Assembly (NCBI GenBank): GCA_004376055.2
Contig: CP049016.1
Span: forward strand, 2,666,001-2,730,000
Length of the DNA: 64,000 bases
Direction of reading: 5' to 3'
From: Nitrospirales bacterium LBB_01
Lineage (GTDB): Bacteria; Nitrospirota; Thermodesulfovibrionia; Thermodesulfovibrionales; Magnetobacteriaceae
Position numbers and translations under genes: made by a program. Every line of letters begins with the position of its first letter. The first letter of the stretch is position 1. Of the stretch, positions 44,518 through 52,969 are shown piece by piece. The notes under the pieces are model-generated. The model was given only the letters and a program-made list of their open reading frames with translations, was not told where the DNA came from and ran no database searches.

Positions 44518-45445
44518 ACTCTTCGATATAAAGTATGGGAACAGTTTTGAGCTAATCAATATGGAGCAATGCATGAAAAGTCCTAACTCAATAAATTTTG
44601 TATCAAGAACAGAAAAAAACAATGGCATTTCTGCTTTTGTTTCTAAAATTGACACCGTTGAGCCAAATCCACCTAATACAATTACAGTTGCTGTTGGCGG
44701 TTCAGTATTGGCAACTTTTTTACAACCAGAACAATACTATACAGGATTTCATGTGCTTGTTCTTAGTCCGAAAAAAGAAATGCAAACAAATGAATTATTG
44801 TTTTACACGATATGCATTAGAAAAAATAGGTATAAATATAACTATGGAAGGCAAGCAAATAAAACTCTAAAAGATATTTTAATTCCTGCAGAGATGCCAA
44901 TAGAATTTAAGAGTATTTCACTTGATACAATTCAGATTCCTTCAGATAAAAGATTGCTTCAAAAACACATTGAATTTAATATCGTTAATTGGCAGTCATT
45001 CCAATTAAATAAATTATTTAAAATTCGCGGAACAAAAACTACTCCTTTATTGGAATTAATAGATTATGGCGCAGGTAAATATCCCTATGTAACAACACAA
45101 GCAACCAATAATGGGATAGAGGGCTTTTATGATTTCTATACTGAAAGTGGTAATGTTTTAACTGTTGACAGTGCAGTTTCAGGGTATTGTGCTTATCAGC
45201 CGCTGAAATTTTCAGCAAGCGACCATGTAGAAAAGCTAATCCCTGAATTTGAAATGAATAAATACATAGCGTTATTTTTAGTAGCAATCATTAACCGTGA
45301 ACAATACAGATACAACTATGGGAGAAAGTGCAGTCAAACAAGAATGAGGGAGATAAGTATTAAATTACCTTCTAAAAACAATCAGCCGGATTTTGACTTT
45401 ATGGAAAATTATATTAAAACATTACCATATTCAGGTTCATTGTGA
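44495..45445 (+). CDS. Restriction-modification specificity subunit (BcgI-B/HsdS-like)
   Basis: 316-residue DNA-recognition subunit with two similar half-domains, each ending in the pattern ...YNYGRQANKTLKDILIPAE and ...YNYGRKCSQTRMREISIKLP; that repeat (RYKYNYGRxxxxTxxxxxxIxLP) is the hallmark of HsdS-type TRD-plus-spacer organisation. Each half begins with a KLF/FDIKYGNSFEL- or KLFKIRGTKTTPLLEL-type segment. Together with the RM subunit it should recognise a bipartite site and, if BcgI-like, direct cuts on both sides. The recognition sequence cannot be predicted by eye. The stop is 15 bases before the ApgM gene. Confidence 0.85.
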   Translation: MKLTTIHKLFDIKYGNSFELINMEQCMKSPNSINFVSRTEKNNGISAFVSKIDTVEPNPPNTITVAVGGSVLATFLQPEQYYTGFHVLVLSPKKEMQTNELLFYTICIRKNRYKYNYGRQANKTLKDILIPAEMPIEFKSISLDTIQIPSDKRLLQKHIEFNIVNWQSFQLNKLFKIRGTKTTPLLELIDYGAGKYPYVTTQATNNGIEGFYDFYTESGNVLTVDSAVSGYCAYQPLKFSASDHVEKLIPEFEMNKYIALFLVAIINREQYRYNYGRKCSQTRMREISIKLPSKNNQPDFDFMENYIKTLPYSGSL

Positions 45446-45460
45446 ATTTACTGAGGTTAA

Positions 45461-46681
45461 GTGCATAACCACATTATGAAATACATCGTTCTGATAGGTG
45501 ACGGGATGGCAGACCGTCCGATTGACTCCATAGGCGGGCTTACGCCACTAATGAAAGCACACACGCCAAACATGGATATGCTTGCCGCACGAGGCACAGT
45601 TGGCGGCGTTCAAACCGTGCCTGCAAGTCTGCCGCCAGGCTCTGATGTCGCTAATTTAAGCATATTGGGTTATGACCCCACTCTTTACTACACAGGCAGA
45701 GCGCCATTTGAGGCACTAAGTATGGGTATTGATCTAAGTCCAACCGATGTTGCTTACCGCTGTAATTTGGTCACCTTAAAAGAAGCCGGTGGTGAGACCA
45801 TTATGGAGGACTACAGCTCTGGTCACATTACAACTGAGGAGGGCAAAGCTCTCATTGAAGCGATGGCTAAAAGTGTCTCGTCGCAAAGTGATTTCAAATT
45901 TTATCCCGGCATAAGCTACCGTCATCTGATGGTTTGGAAAAACGGATTGACTGACATTGACTGCACACCGCCCCACGATATAACCGGTAAACCTATCGCA
46001 GACTTTTTGCCTAAAGGACATAAATCAGACGTTTTAAGAAACCTTATGACGGCATCACATGATGTACTCAAGGTGCACGCTGTAAATGTCTGCAGAGCTC
46101 GAGATGGCAAAAAACCCGCTACAAGTATCTGGCTATGGGGACAAGGAAAACGTCCTGCCGTGCCGTTATTTAAGGAAAAATATAAAATTGACGGAGCGCT
46201 CATTAGCGCAGTTGATTTAACACGCGGAATCGGGGTTGCGGCTGGTTTAAAGATAATTCAAGTGCCAGGCATTACAGGTTATCTGGATACCAATTACGAG
46301 GGCAAGGCAAGCTACGGAGTAGAGGCTCTTAATGACGCCGACTTTATCTATATCCATGTAGAGGCCCCCGATGAGGCCGGACACACCGGAAATCTTAATG
46401 ATAAAATCCGTGCAATAGAGGATTTTGATAAATATATTGTAGGCGGCGTATTTAATAAACTTGTGGGCAGACATGATTTTAGGTTGTTAATTATGCCGGA
46501 TCACGCAACTCCAATCTGTATAAAAACCCACAGCCGGGAGCCTGTGCCGTTTATTATCTATGACTCAACAAAGGAAATGAAAAGTCAGGTGAAATCATAC
46601 GATGAAAATATAATTGCAGCCTCAGGGAGTATGACTATAACCTCTGGGCATACGCTTATGGATTACTTTATAAACAGTTAA
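45461..46681 (+). CDS. ApgM-type alkaline-phosphatase-superfamily enzyme, proposed homoserine kinase
   Basis: 406-residue relative of the archaeal cofactor-independent phosphoglycerate mutase. Features are KYIVLIGDGMADRPI at the start (metal Asp), PPGSDVANLSILGYDP (phospho-acceptor Ser), EAPDEAGHTGNLNDKIRAIEDFD and MPDHATPI-CIKTHSREPVPF (metal ligands). Families of this type next to threonine genes are annotated as proposed homoserine kinases; here aspartate kinase follows 10 bases later and two thrC precede it, so homoserine phosphorylation is the likely role. I use GTG 45461 because GAGG lies just before it; ATG at 45476 (MKYIV) is possible. Confidence 0.82.
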   Translation: MHNHIMKYIVLIGDGMADRPIDSIGGLTPLMKAHTPNMDMLAARGTVGGVQTVPASLPPGSDVANLSILGYDPTLYYTGRAPFEALSMGIDLSPTDVAYRCNLVTLKEAGGETIMEDYSSGHITTEEGKALIEAMAKSVSSQSDFKFYPGISYRHLMVWKNGLTDIDCTPPHDITGKPIADFLPKGHKSDVLRNLMTASHDVLKVHAVNVCRARDGKKPATSIWLWGQGKRPAVPLFKEKYKIDGALISAVDLTRGIGVAAGLKIIQVPGITGYLDTNYEGKASYGVEALNDADFIYIHVEAPDEAGHTGNLNDKIRAIEDFDKYIVGGVFNKLVGRHDFRLLIMPDHATPICIKTHSREPVPFIIYDSTKEMKSQVKSYDENIIAASGSMTITSGHTLMDYFINS

Positions 46682-46691
46682 TGGAGAGACA

Positions 46692-47912
46692 ATGTTAATA
46701 GTGCAAAAGTATGGGGGCACGTCGGTTGGCAGCAAAGAGCGAATCCAGGCTGTAGCCGAGCGTGCGGTTAGAACAAAGCGAGAGGGGCATGATGTTGTGC
46801 TTATTGTGTCAGCGATGTCGGGTGAGACTGATAGATTGATAAATCTGGCACAGGAGATAAACCCTAATCCCTCAACCCGTGATATGGATATGCTGCTCTC
46901 TAGCGGAGAGCGGATAAGCGCCGCTCTAACGGCTATAGCGATTGAAGCGCTTGGGGAGAGGTCAGTATCGCTTTCCGGCAGACAGACCGGGATTGTTACA
47001 ACCAGTGAACACACGCGGGCAAAGATTGAAAAAGTAGATGCAATGCGAGTATTAGTGGCTCTGAAAGAGGGACGGATACCGGTAATCGCAGGATTTCAGG
47101 GGGTTACAAATGAGGGTGAGGATGTGACCACTCTTGGGCGCGGCGGCTCTGACCTTAGCGCCGTGGCAGTCAGCGCCGCTATCAAAGCCGATTTGTGTGA
47201 GATATACACCGATGTGGACGGGGTTTATACGACAGACCCAAACGTTGTTAAAAACGCTCGGAAACTTGTCAAAATCTCATATGATGAGATGCTTGAGCTG
47301 GCAAGTTTGGGAGCTAAGGTGCTTCAGACAAGGTCTGTGGAATATGCTAAGAAATACGATGTGCCGGTGGTGGTGCGGTCAAGTTTTAATGATGTGCCCG
47401 GCACCTTAGTGATAAAGGAGGACAGTGAGATGGAAAAAGTGGTGGTCAGTGGTGTGGCCTATGATAAAAATCAGGTAAAGCTAACGGTGCGCGGCGTTCC
47501 GGATAGACCGGGAATAGCGTCAACACTGTTTACAAGCATAGCAGATGCGGGTATCGTGGTTGATATGATAGTGCAAAACATTAGCACAGACAGCAAAGCC
47601 GCCGATATTTCCTTCACTGTGCCTAAAACTGACTCAAAAGCAGCACAGGCTATAACCGAGAAAGTAGCAGGAGAGCTTAAAGCGGAAGGGGTTGTCTTAA
47701 ATGATAACATTTCTAAAATTTCGATAATAGGGGCCGGCATGAGAACCCACTCTGGGGCAGCCGCAAAAATGTTTCAAACCCTTTCTTCAAACAACATAAA
47801 CATCATGATGATAAGCACATCTGAGATAAAAATATCCTGCGTGATAGATGCCAAATACACTGAGCTTGCCGTGCGAGAGCTGCACGATGCTTTTGAGCTA
47901 GCTATTGCGTAA
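46692..47912 (+). CDS. lysC: Aspartate kinase
   Basis: Phosphorylates aspartate at the head of the lysine/threonine/methionine pathway. The 406 residues start with VQKYGGTSVGS (the KxGGTS signature), then SSGERISAALTAIAIE, GFQGVTNEGEDVTTLGRGGSDLSAVAVSAAI, EIYTDVDGVYTTDP, and two C-terminal ACT domains (VSGVAYDKNQVKLTVRGVPDRPGIAS and KISIIGAGMRTHSGAAAKMF...ISTSEIKISCVID) that bind feedback inhibitors such as lysine or threonine. The start ATG is 10 bases downstream of the ApgM gene. It is the last gene of the operon. Homoserine dehydrogenase is not in the window. Confidence 0.97.
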   Translation: MLIVQKYGGTSVGSKERIQAVAERAVRTKREGHDVVLIVSAMSGETDRLINLAQEINPNPSTRDMDMLLSSGERISAALTAIAIEALGERSVSLSGRQTGIVTTSEHTRAKIEKVDAMRVLVALKEGRIPVIAGFQGVTNEGEDVTTLGRGGSDLSAVAVSAAIKADLCEIYTDVDGVYTTDPNVVKNARKLVKISYDEMLELASLGAKVLQTRSVEYAKKYDVPVVVRSSFNDVPGTLVIKEDSEMEKVVVSGVAYDKNQVKLTVRGVPDRPGIASTLFTSIADAGIVVDMIVQNISTDSKAADISFTVPKTDSKAAQAITEKVAGELKAEGVVLNDNISKISIIGAGMRTHSGAAAKMFQTLSSNNINIMMISTSEIKISCVIDAKYTELAVRELHDAFELAIA

Positions 47913-47963
47913 TACATTAAAAAAAACTAAAGACAAATTATTTCATTTAAATTATTCAAGTTG

Positions 47964-47991
47964 ATACTATAGGTGCTAAACCTTATAGTAT
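47964..47991 (+). terminator. Stem-loop after lysC
   Basis: ATACTATAGG-TGCTAAA-CCTTATAGTAT: a 10-bp stem with one bulge, about 50 bases after lysC. There is no T-run, so intrinsic termination is uncertain; it could also be a regulatory inverted repeat upstream of the interrupted kinase gene. The gap 47913-48116 otherwise holds nothing recognisable. Confidence 0.35.
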
Positions 47992-48116
47992 ATTTATGTG
48001 TCTAAAGCTTCAGATGTATATATCAAATCAGAATTCAAAAAGCTCAAATGTCGCTTAAACCAGTGATGGTAATATTGATAGTGGGCAAATCAGTTGCAAC
48101 GAAGAAAACATAAACC

Positions 48117-48269
48117 ATGAATTTTAAGATTAAACAATCAGTATTCCTCTTGCTGACCTTCACGTCTGTGCTTCTTATAATAACCGGTATCTATAGTGGA
48201 CCCCATTGTCAAGACCACTTTTTAGTGGACTTAAGGTATAGCCCTCTAAGAGGGTATTTAGTCTGTTAG
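48117..48269 (+). pseudogene. N-terminal fragment of a sensor kinase interrupted by an IS
   Basis: Opens MNFKIKQSVFLLLTFTSVLLIITGIYS, a typical first transmembrane helix of a membrane histidine kinase. It then runs into the IS at about codon 27 and stops at TAG 48267-48269 inside it. The rest of the gene (a membrane sensor without its first helix) continues after the IS at about 49503 in numerically the same reading frame. Confidence 0.75.
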
Positions 48270-48299
48270 TATAAGGGTAAGGGATAGGGTAATGCATCC

Positions 48300-49127
48300 T
48301 TACGCCGCCATCGCAAAATCAGAGCTTTTATAAACCTCGGCAGGTGTTTTGCCTCTAAGCGTAGAATGCGGACGCTCATTGTTATAAAAATCAAAATAGC
48401 TCCTTAGCGCTTTAATCAACTCATCAACAGTTTCATAATCTTTTATATAAACCTCCTCATACTTGACACTGCGCCACAGCCGCTCAATCATGATATTATC
48501 CATAGCCCGTCCTCTGCCATCCATACTTATCCGAATCCCATTGCTCTGAAGCACATTGATAAACGCTGCCCCTGTATACTGGCTGCCTTGATCTGTGTTG
48601 AATATCTCAGGACTGCCATAGAGCCTAAGGGCTCGCTCAAGGCTACTTACGCAAAAACCATCATCCATTGTCACTGACACCTCCCATGACAGCACATAGC
48701 GGCTATACCAGTCCATTACTGCTGTCAGATACACAAAGCCATGTCTCATTCGAATATACGTTATATCACTGCACCAGACTTGGTTGATGATAGTAATATC
48801 TAATAATCGCAGTAGATAAGGGTAAACTTTATGTTGCTTATTCCGTACTGTCGTTCTTTTTCTGGGTGCTATAGATACAAGACCCATCAACATCATCAAA
48901 CGCTTTACTCGCTTGCGATTTACTTTATATCCTGCTCGGAAAAGAATGTAAACCATTGTGCGGCTTCCATACCATGGATGCATTGTGTACTGCTCATCTA
49001 TTGCCCTCATCACCTTCAAATTCTCCTCGCTCTCCGGTACTGCCTGACGATAATAACTGGAGCGTGGAAGGCTTAGCAGGTTACACTGCTGACGAATACT
49101 CAATTCCTTATTTGCTGGCTCTATCAT
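48300..49127 (-). CDS. IS3-family transposase OrfB
   Basis: DDE integrase-core transposase of 275 residues. The N-terminal HTH_21-like part (RQQCNLLSLPRSSYYRQ, YGSRTMVYILFRAGYKVNRKRVKRLM) is followed by the rve core: Asp in WCSDITYIRM, Asp in FNTDQGSQYTG and Glu in NIMIERLWRSVKYEEVY, then NNERPHSTLRGKTPAEVY. The catalytic triad is complete. It is probably made as an OrfAB fusion by -1 slippage at CTAAAAAAAAAG (about 49167-49178), where orfA's frame runs into orfB's upstream frame. No frameshift or stop inside, so the element may still be active. Confidence 0.95.
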   Translation of the reverse strand: MIEPANKELSIRQQCNLLSLPRSSYYRQAVPESEENLKVMRAIDEQYTMHPWYGSRTMVYILFRAGYKVNRKRVKRLMMLMGLVSIAPRKRTTVRNKQHKVYPYLLRLLDITIINQVWCSDITYIRMRHGFVYLTAVMDWYSRYVLSWEVSVTMDDGFCVSSLERALRLYGSPEIFNTDQGSQYTGAAFINVLQSNGIRISMDGRGRAMDNIMIERLWRSVKYEEVYIKDYETVDELIKALRSYFDFYNNERPHSTLRGKTPAEVYKSSDFAMAA

Positions 49128-49141
49128 CGCTCGTTTCTCAC

Positions 49142-49435
49142 TTACCGTTGCGCAAGTAACAGGCTCTTTTTTTTTAGCCAGTCCACTTCTACTTGCAACT
49201 TCCCTATTTGACTATATAACCGCTCTCGCTCTGATTCATATGCCGCCTGAGAATTTTCTTGCACTCCATTAAATAACGTTGACGCCCCTTCTACTAAATG
49301 CTTTTTCCATTCATTCACCTGGTTCACATGAATATCAAATTCCTGCGCTATCTCATTGGCTGTCCTCTGACCTTTGAGCGCTTCTATTGCTACTTTTGCT
49401 TTGTACTCTTTGCCAAACTTCCGTCTGTTTTTCAT
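49142..49435 (-). CDS. IS3-family transposase OrfA
   Basis: 97-residue helix-turn-helix protein: RRKFGKEYKAKVAIEALKGQRTANEIAQEFDIHVNQVNEWKKHLVEGA, followed by a leucine-zipper-like helix (YESERERLYSQIGKLQVEVDWLKKKSLLL). It binds the IS ends and forms the N-terminal part of the OrfAB transposase. The run of nine A near its 3' end provides a slip site for the -1 shift into orfB. It starts at 49435, with AGGAGG-like GGGAGGAT just before. Confidence 0.93.
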   Translation of the reverse strand: MKNRRKFGKEYKAKVAIEALKGQRTANEIAQEFDIHVNQVNEWKKHLVEGASTLFNGVQENSQAAYESERERLYSQIGKLQVEVDWLKKKSLLLAQR

Positions 49436-49487
49436 TTTATCCTCCCATTCATTACAACCAGCTCTATCTTAACTGATTGTCTCATAT

Positions 49488-51359
49488 TTGGGATCCACTA
49501 TAATCCTTGGGTTTAAGGAGATGAAAGCAATCAAGGACCGCTTTGAGTTCTCTTATGACAATGATGTTGTAATGTTGAGCGATTTAAAAAAGATGTCAGA
49601 CCTCTATGTATTTGACCTGGTAAGTACAGTGCATAAAGTGCAAGCCAGTAAGGTTACATGGGAGGAGGGGATAAAGGCTGTAATGGAAGCACAACAAAAG
49701 TCAAATAGGCTCTGGAATTCTATTAAAGCTAACACGTTGACGGCTGAAGAATTGCAGCTCATAGCAGAGACAGAGCCTTTGGTTACCTCAGTAAACAACG
49801 TGTCTAATCAGTTGATTGATATCATGTCACAGAAAGATAAAACAGTACTTAAAACTTTTAGACACGATAATCTTTATTCTGCAGTAGATCCTCTTATACA
49901 TAAACTTGCGGAACTTAGCGACGTCCAATTGAAACAAAGCAAAGAGCAATTGCAAAGTTCTAAAATATCATACATAAGAAGTAAAAATATACTGATGTTC
50001 GGCGTGCTGTCTGTATTGTTTTTATCTTTTTTTGGTACTGCGTACATAGTCGGCATTATTATTAAAAAAACTAAAGCAATAATAAAGAGAGAACGGGATC
50101 TTCAGGTTGAGGAGCTGCGAAACGCCATTATACTACTGGACACAACAGGTCATATTGCCAGAATTGGCGGTTGGACGCTGAACGTGGATACGATGAAAAT
50201 ATCATGGACAAGGGAGGTTTACGATATTCACGAAATAGATGTTATACAGCCGCTTGATTTCAACACGGCGCTTGAATTTTATCCGCCAGAGGTTCGTCCT
50301 GATTTAATTGCGCAACTGAATGAGTGTTTGACAACCGGTAAGAATATGGATATTGAACTGCCATTTATTACCACCAAAGGCAGCCGGCTTTGGATAAACA
50401 TTCAAGCAAATGCTCAATACAAAAAAGGCAAAATAGTACGCCTGATTGGTTCGTTTCAGGATATAACCAGACACAAATATGTTGAAGACGAATTAAAGAG
50501 GTTAAATAATAATCTTAATGATATGGTAATTGCCGAAACTGAAAAAAGACTGAAACAAGAGCAAATGCTGATACAACAATCTAAGATGGCTTCCATGGGC
50601 GAGATGATTGGATTAATAGCGCACCAATGGAGACAGCCGCTAAATGCTGTTGGGATAACCATCCAGGATTTAGAAGATGCGTACAAATGCGGCGAGGTTA
50701 ATGATAAATATATCGATAATGTAGTTGATACTACAATGAAACAAGTATATTTCATGTCAAAAACGGTAGATGATTTCAGAGATTTCTTTATTCCTTCAAA
50801 GGAGAAGGCATTATTTGATGTAAAGTTAAACATAGAAGAACTGCTGTCAATGTTTGGACATGTCTTTAGTAAGAGTAATATACATGTTTCCTTGCAAGTT
50901 GAAGAAGATACGTTTGCGTTTACTGATGGTTACCCTAACGAGCTTAAACAGGTTATACTCAATATCTTAAATAACTCTAGTGATGCGATTGTTTCAAAAA
51001 ATTGCAGCAAGGTACAAGGTACTATAGAAATTGGTATAGGTAATAATGAAGACAAGTCAGAAGTTTTACTTTCAATAAAAGACAATGGCGGCGGGATTCC
51101 TGAAAATGTAATAGAGAGAATCTTTGAACCTTACTTTACAACTAAAGGAACTGACGGCACAGGTGTAGGGCTTTACATGTCAAAAACAATTATAGAGACA
51201 AATATGGGCGGTAGTTTGACAGTTAGAAATGTGGATGACGGTGCAGAGTTTGTAATTAGGCTCATCACGGCAGAAAGACAGAGTGAACAACAACAGTGTG
51301 TGTCTGCGAAAGTGGATTACAATTTTAGTAAAGAAGAAATCATGTATCTGTCAAGTTAA
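49488..51359 (+). CDS. Sensor histidine kinase, N-terminally truncated by the IS
   Basis: Remainder of a membrane kinase, about 618 residues from the junction. It has a periplasmic four-helix-bundle-like segment (residues 10-165), then a TM (MFGVLSVLFLSFFGTAYIVGIII), a PAS/PAC domain (ISWTREVYDIHEID..., RLIGSFQDITRHK), a coiled coil, the phospho-acceptor His in GLIAHQWRQPLN, and the HATPase with PNELKQVILNILNNSSDAI, IKDNGGGIPENV, FEPYFTTKGTDGTGVGLYMSK. The first TM lies upstream of the IS. The open frame starts at a TTG within the IS end, while ATG 49521 has GGAG directly in front of it; expression may depend on the IS. No response-regulator gene is adjacent. Confidence 0.8.
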   Translation: MGSTIILGFKEMKAIKDRFEFSYDNDVVMLSDLKKMSDLYVFDLVSTVHKVQASKVTWEEGIKAVMEAQQKSNRLWNSIKANTLTAEELQLIAETEPLVTSVNNVSNQLIDIMSQKDKTVLKTFRHDNLYSAVDPLIHKLAELSDVQLKQSKEQLQSSKISYIRSKNILMFGVLSVLFLSFFGTAYIVGIIIKKTKAIIKRERDLQVEELRNAIILLDTTGHIARIGGWTLNVDTMKISWTREVYDIHEIDVIQPLDFNTALEFYPPEVRPDLIAQLNECLTTGKNMDIELPFITTKGSRLWINIQANAQYKKGKIVRLIGSFQDITRHKYVEDELKRLNNNLNDMVIAETEKRLKQEQMLIQQSKMASMGEMIGLIAHQWRQPLNAVGITIQDLEDAYKCGEVNDKYIDNVVDTTMKQVYFMSKTVDDFRDFFIPSKEKALFDVKLNIEELLSMFGHVFSKSNIHVSLQVEEDTFAFTDGYPNELKQVILNILNNSSDAIVSKNCSKVQGTIEIGIGNNEDKSEVLLSIKDNGGGIPENVIERIFEPYFTTKGTDGTGVGLYMSKTIIETNMGGSLTVRNVDDGAEFVIRLITAERQSEQQQCVSAKVDYNFSKEEIMYLSS

Positions 51360-51439
51360 ATATCGTTTTCTGCTCCCCATTATTAATATATTTTCAGGGA
51401 AACTCTGTAAAGCTGATTAATGTTAATATAGCGTCACTT

Positions 51440-52642
51440 ATGATAAGTGAAACTAAGCACAGATTTTCGGCTCTGTATGTGAAAGAGTTCAGGCATTATT
51501 TCTTAGCGCAGGCAATATCGCTTTCCGGGACGTGGATACATCAGACGGCGGCCGGATGGCTTATGTACTCGCTGACAAAATCAGCGCTTTATCTTGGGCT
51601 ACTTGGCATGTCGCTTTCCCTGCCGATTCTTTTATTTACCCTGATAGGGGGAGTGCTGGCCGACAGGTTTAAAAAAAGAGAGCTTCTTATACTGACTCAG
51701 GCTCTGTCAATTATCCCTGCTGCGATTCTTGCACTGCTGCTGGCTTTTAATATGATAAAAGTATGGGAAATCATAGCGGTCTCGTTTTTTCTTGGCACAA
51801 TTAACTCCATAGACACTCCTGTAAGACAGTCATTTCTGATTGAAATAGCAGGGAAAAACAATATTTTAAATGCTGTTGCGCTGACCTCTACGATTTTTCA
51901 TGCGGCACGGGCTGTGGGCCCAATAATTGCCGGATTTGCAATAAACCACTTTGGATTTTCAATATGTTTTACTTTAAATGCCGTTACCTTTCTGCCTGTT
52001 GTATATGTCCTCATACAAATGAAAATCACTTGTGACAACAAAAAATCCGCTCCACAAAGCCTGTTTAAAGAGTTTTCAGAGGGTTTGACGTATGTTATAA
52101 AGTCCCGGCGCATTGCCTTTATCATGGTAACAATAACGGTTTTTAGCCTTTTTTGCATACCGTATAGCCATTTTTTACCGCTTTTCATAGACAAGGTGTT
52201 TCACTCAAATGTTGTGGGGCTGGGTTACCTGATGTCGGCAACAGGCGTAGGCTCACTGTTTGCGGGCTTTATTATTGCGTACAACCGAGATATTAAAAAC
52301 AAAAGAAAGTTCATGTCCATAACTGGTTTTCTGCTGCCGTTTTCGTTGTTTACATTTTGTTTTGTAAAAAACTTTACGGCTGCAATGTTTCTTTTAGCAC
52401 TGACAGGCTTTAATTTAGTCTCATTTCTGGCTACAGCCAACAGTTACATTCAGCTTAAGGTATCTGACTCAATCAGGGGCAGGGTCATGAGCGTTTACAC
52501 CCTGATGTTTCTTGGCATGGCTCCCCTTGGCGCAGCCCTGATTGGCTCTTTGGCACAACTCTGGAGTATAGAGAAAACCATTGCCGTCACAACAAGTATA
52601 AGTCTCTCCGGTTTTCTGATTTTTAGAAGAAAATGGGCTTAA
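51440..52642 (+). CDS. MFS transporter (EntS-like)
   Basis: Twelve-TM major facilitator of 400 residues in the MFS_3/enterobactin-exporter-like group. Landmarks are the TM1-2 loop FLAQAISLSGTWIHQTAAGWLMYSLTKSALYLGLLG, GGVLADRFKKRELL (the MFS signature loop between TM2 and TM3), DTPVRQSFLIEIAGKNNILNAVALTS and ANSYIQLKVSDSIRGRVMSVYTL in the second half. It may export a drug, siderophore or small molecule; the substrate is not visible. The stop overlaps the converging rpsT stop (TTAA). Start at ATG 51440. Confidence 0.88.
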   Translation: MISETKHRFSALYVKEFRHYFLAQAISLSGTWIHQTAAGWLMYSLTKSALYLGLLGMSLSLPILLFTLIGGVLADRFKKRELLILTQALSIIPAAILALLLAFNMIKVWEIIAVSFFLGTINSIDTPVRQSFLIEIAGKNNILNAVALTSTIFHAARAVGPIIAGFAINHFGFSICFTLNAVTFLPVVYVLIQMKITCDNKKSAPQSLFKEFSEGLTYVIKSRRIAFIMVTITVFSLFCIPYSHFLPLFIDKVFHSNVVGLGYLMSATGVGSLFAGFIIAYNRDIKNKRKFMSITGFLLPFSLFTFCFVKNFTAAMFLLALTGFNLVSFLATANSYIQLKVSDSIRGRVMSVYTLMFLGMAPLGAALIGSLAQLWSIEKTIAVTTSISLSGFLIFRRKWA

Positions 52643-52920
52643 GCCAGTTTAGCAACCTTTGAGGCCAACCGCGAAATCTTACGCGATGACGTATTTCTGT
52701 GAATAATCCCCTTAGAGGCTGCTTTGAAAAAAGCGCTCTCTGCCTCAATCAACTGCTTTTGAGCTTCATCTTTTTTGTTTGAAGCTATAGATTCCTGCAC
52801 CTTCCTGGCAAGGGTACGAAGTCTGCTTACTGTCATCTTGTTAATAAGCTGACGCTTCAGCGCCTGCCTTGCTCTCTTTTTTACCGACTTACTTTTCTTG
52901 GGTCTTGATCTTGCTGCCAT
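52639..52920 (-). CDS. rpsT: 30S ribosomal protein S20
   Basis: Primary 16S-rRNA-binding ribosomal protein, 93 residues. Basic N-terminal helix ARSRPKKSKSVKKRARQALKR, then SRLRTLARKVQESI, and the conserved C-terminal block AFFKAASKGIIHRNTSSRKISRLASKVAKL. Length and sequence are standard. It reads toward the MFS gene and overlaps its stop codon. Upstream on the same strand lies the small UGA-containing gene at 52970-53140. Confidence 0.97.
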   Translation of the reverse strand: MAARSRPKKSKSVKKRARQALKRQLINKMTVSRLRTLARKVQESIASNKKDEAQKQLIEAESAFFKAASKGIIHRNTSSRKISRLASKVAKLA

Positions 52921-52969
52921 TTTAACTCCTTTTTATTTTAATACGTAAGTATATACCATCCCTCATCTG

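Larger units (their letters stand above)
48196..49498 (-). mobile_element. IS3-family insertion sequence
   Basis: About 1.3-kb element. Its plus-strand ends are GTGGACCCC and GGGATCCAC, an imperfect inverted repeat, and it is flanked by TATA on both sides (48192-48195 and 49499-49502), a likely 4-bp target duplication. It carries orfA and orfB in the minus direction with an A9G slip site, as in the IS3 family. The exact ends could be off by one base, since the sensor gene would be in frame only with slightly different junctions. Confidence 0.88.

Noticed and set aside
49298-49516. 72-codon plus-strand frame over orfA of the IS
   Set aside because: Antisense of the IS; no features.
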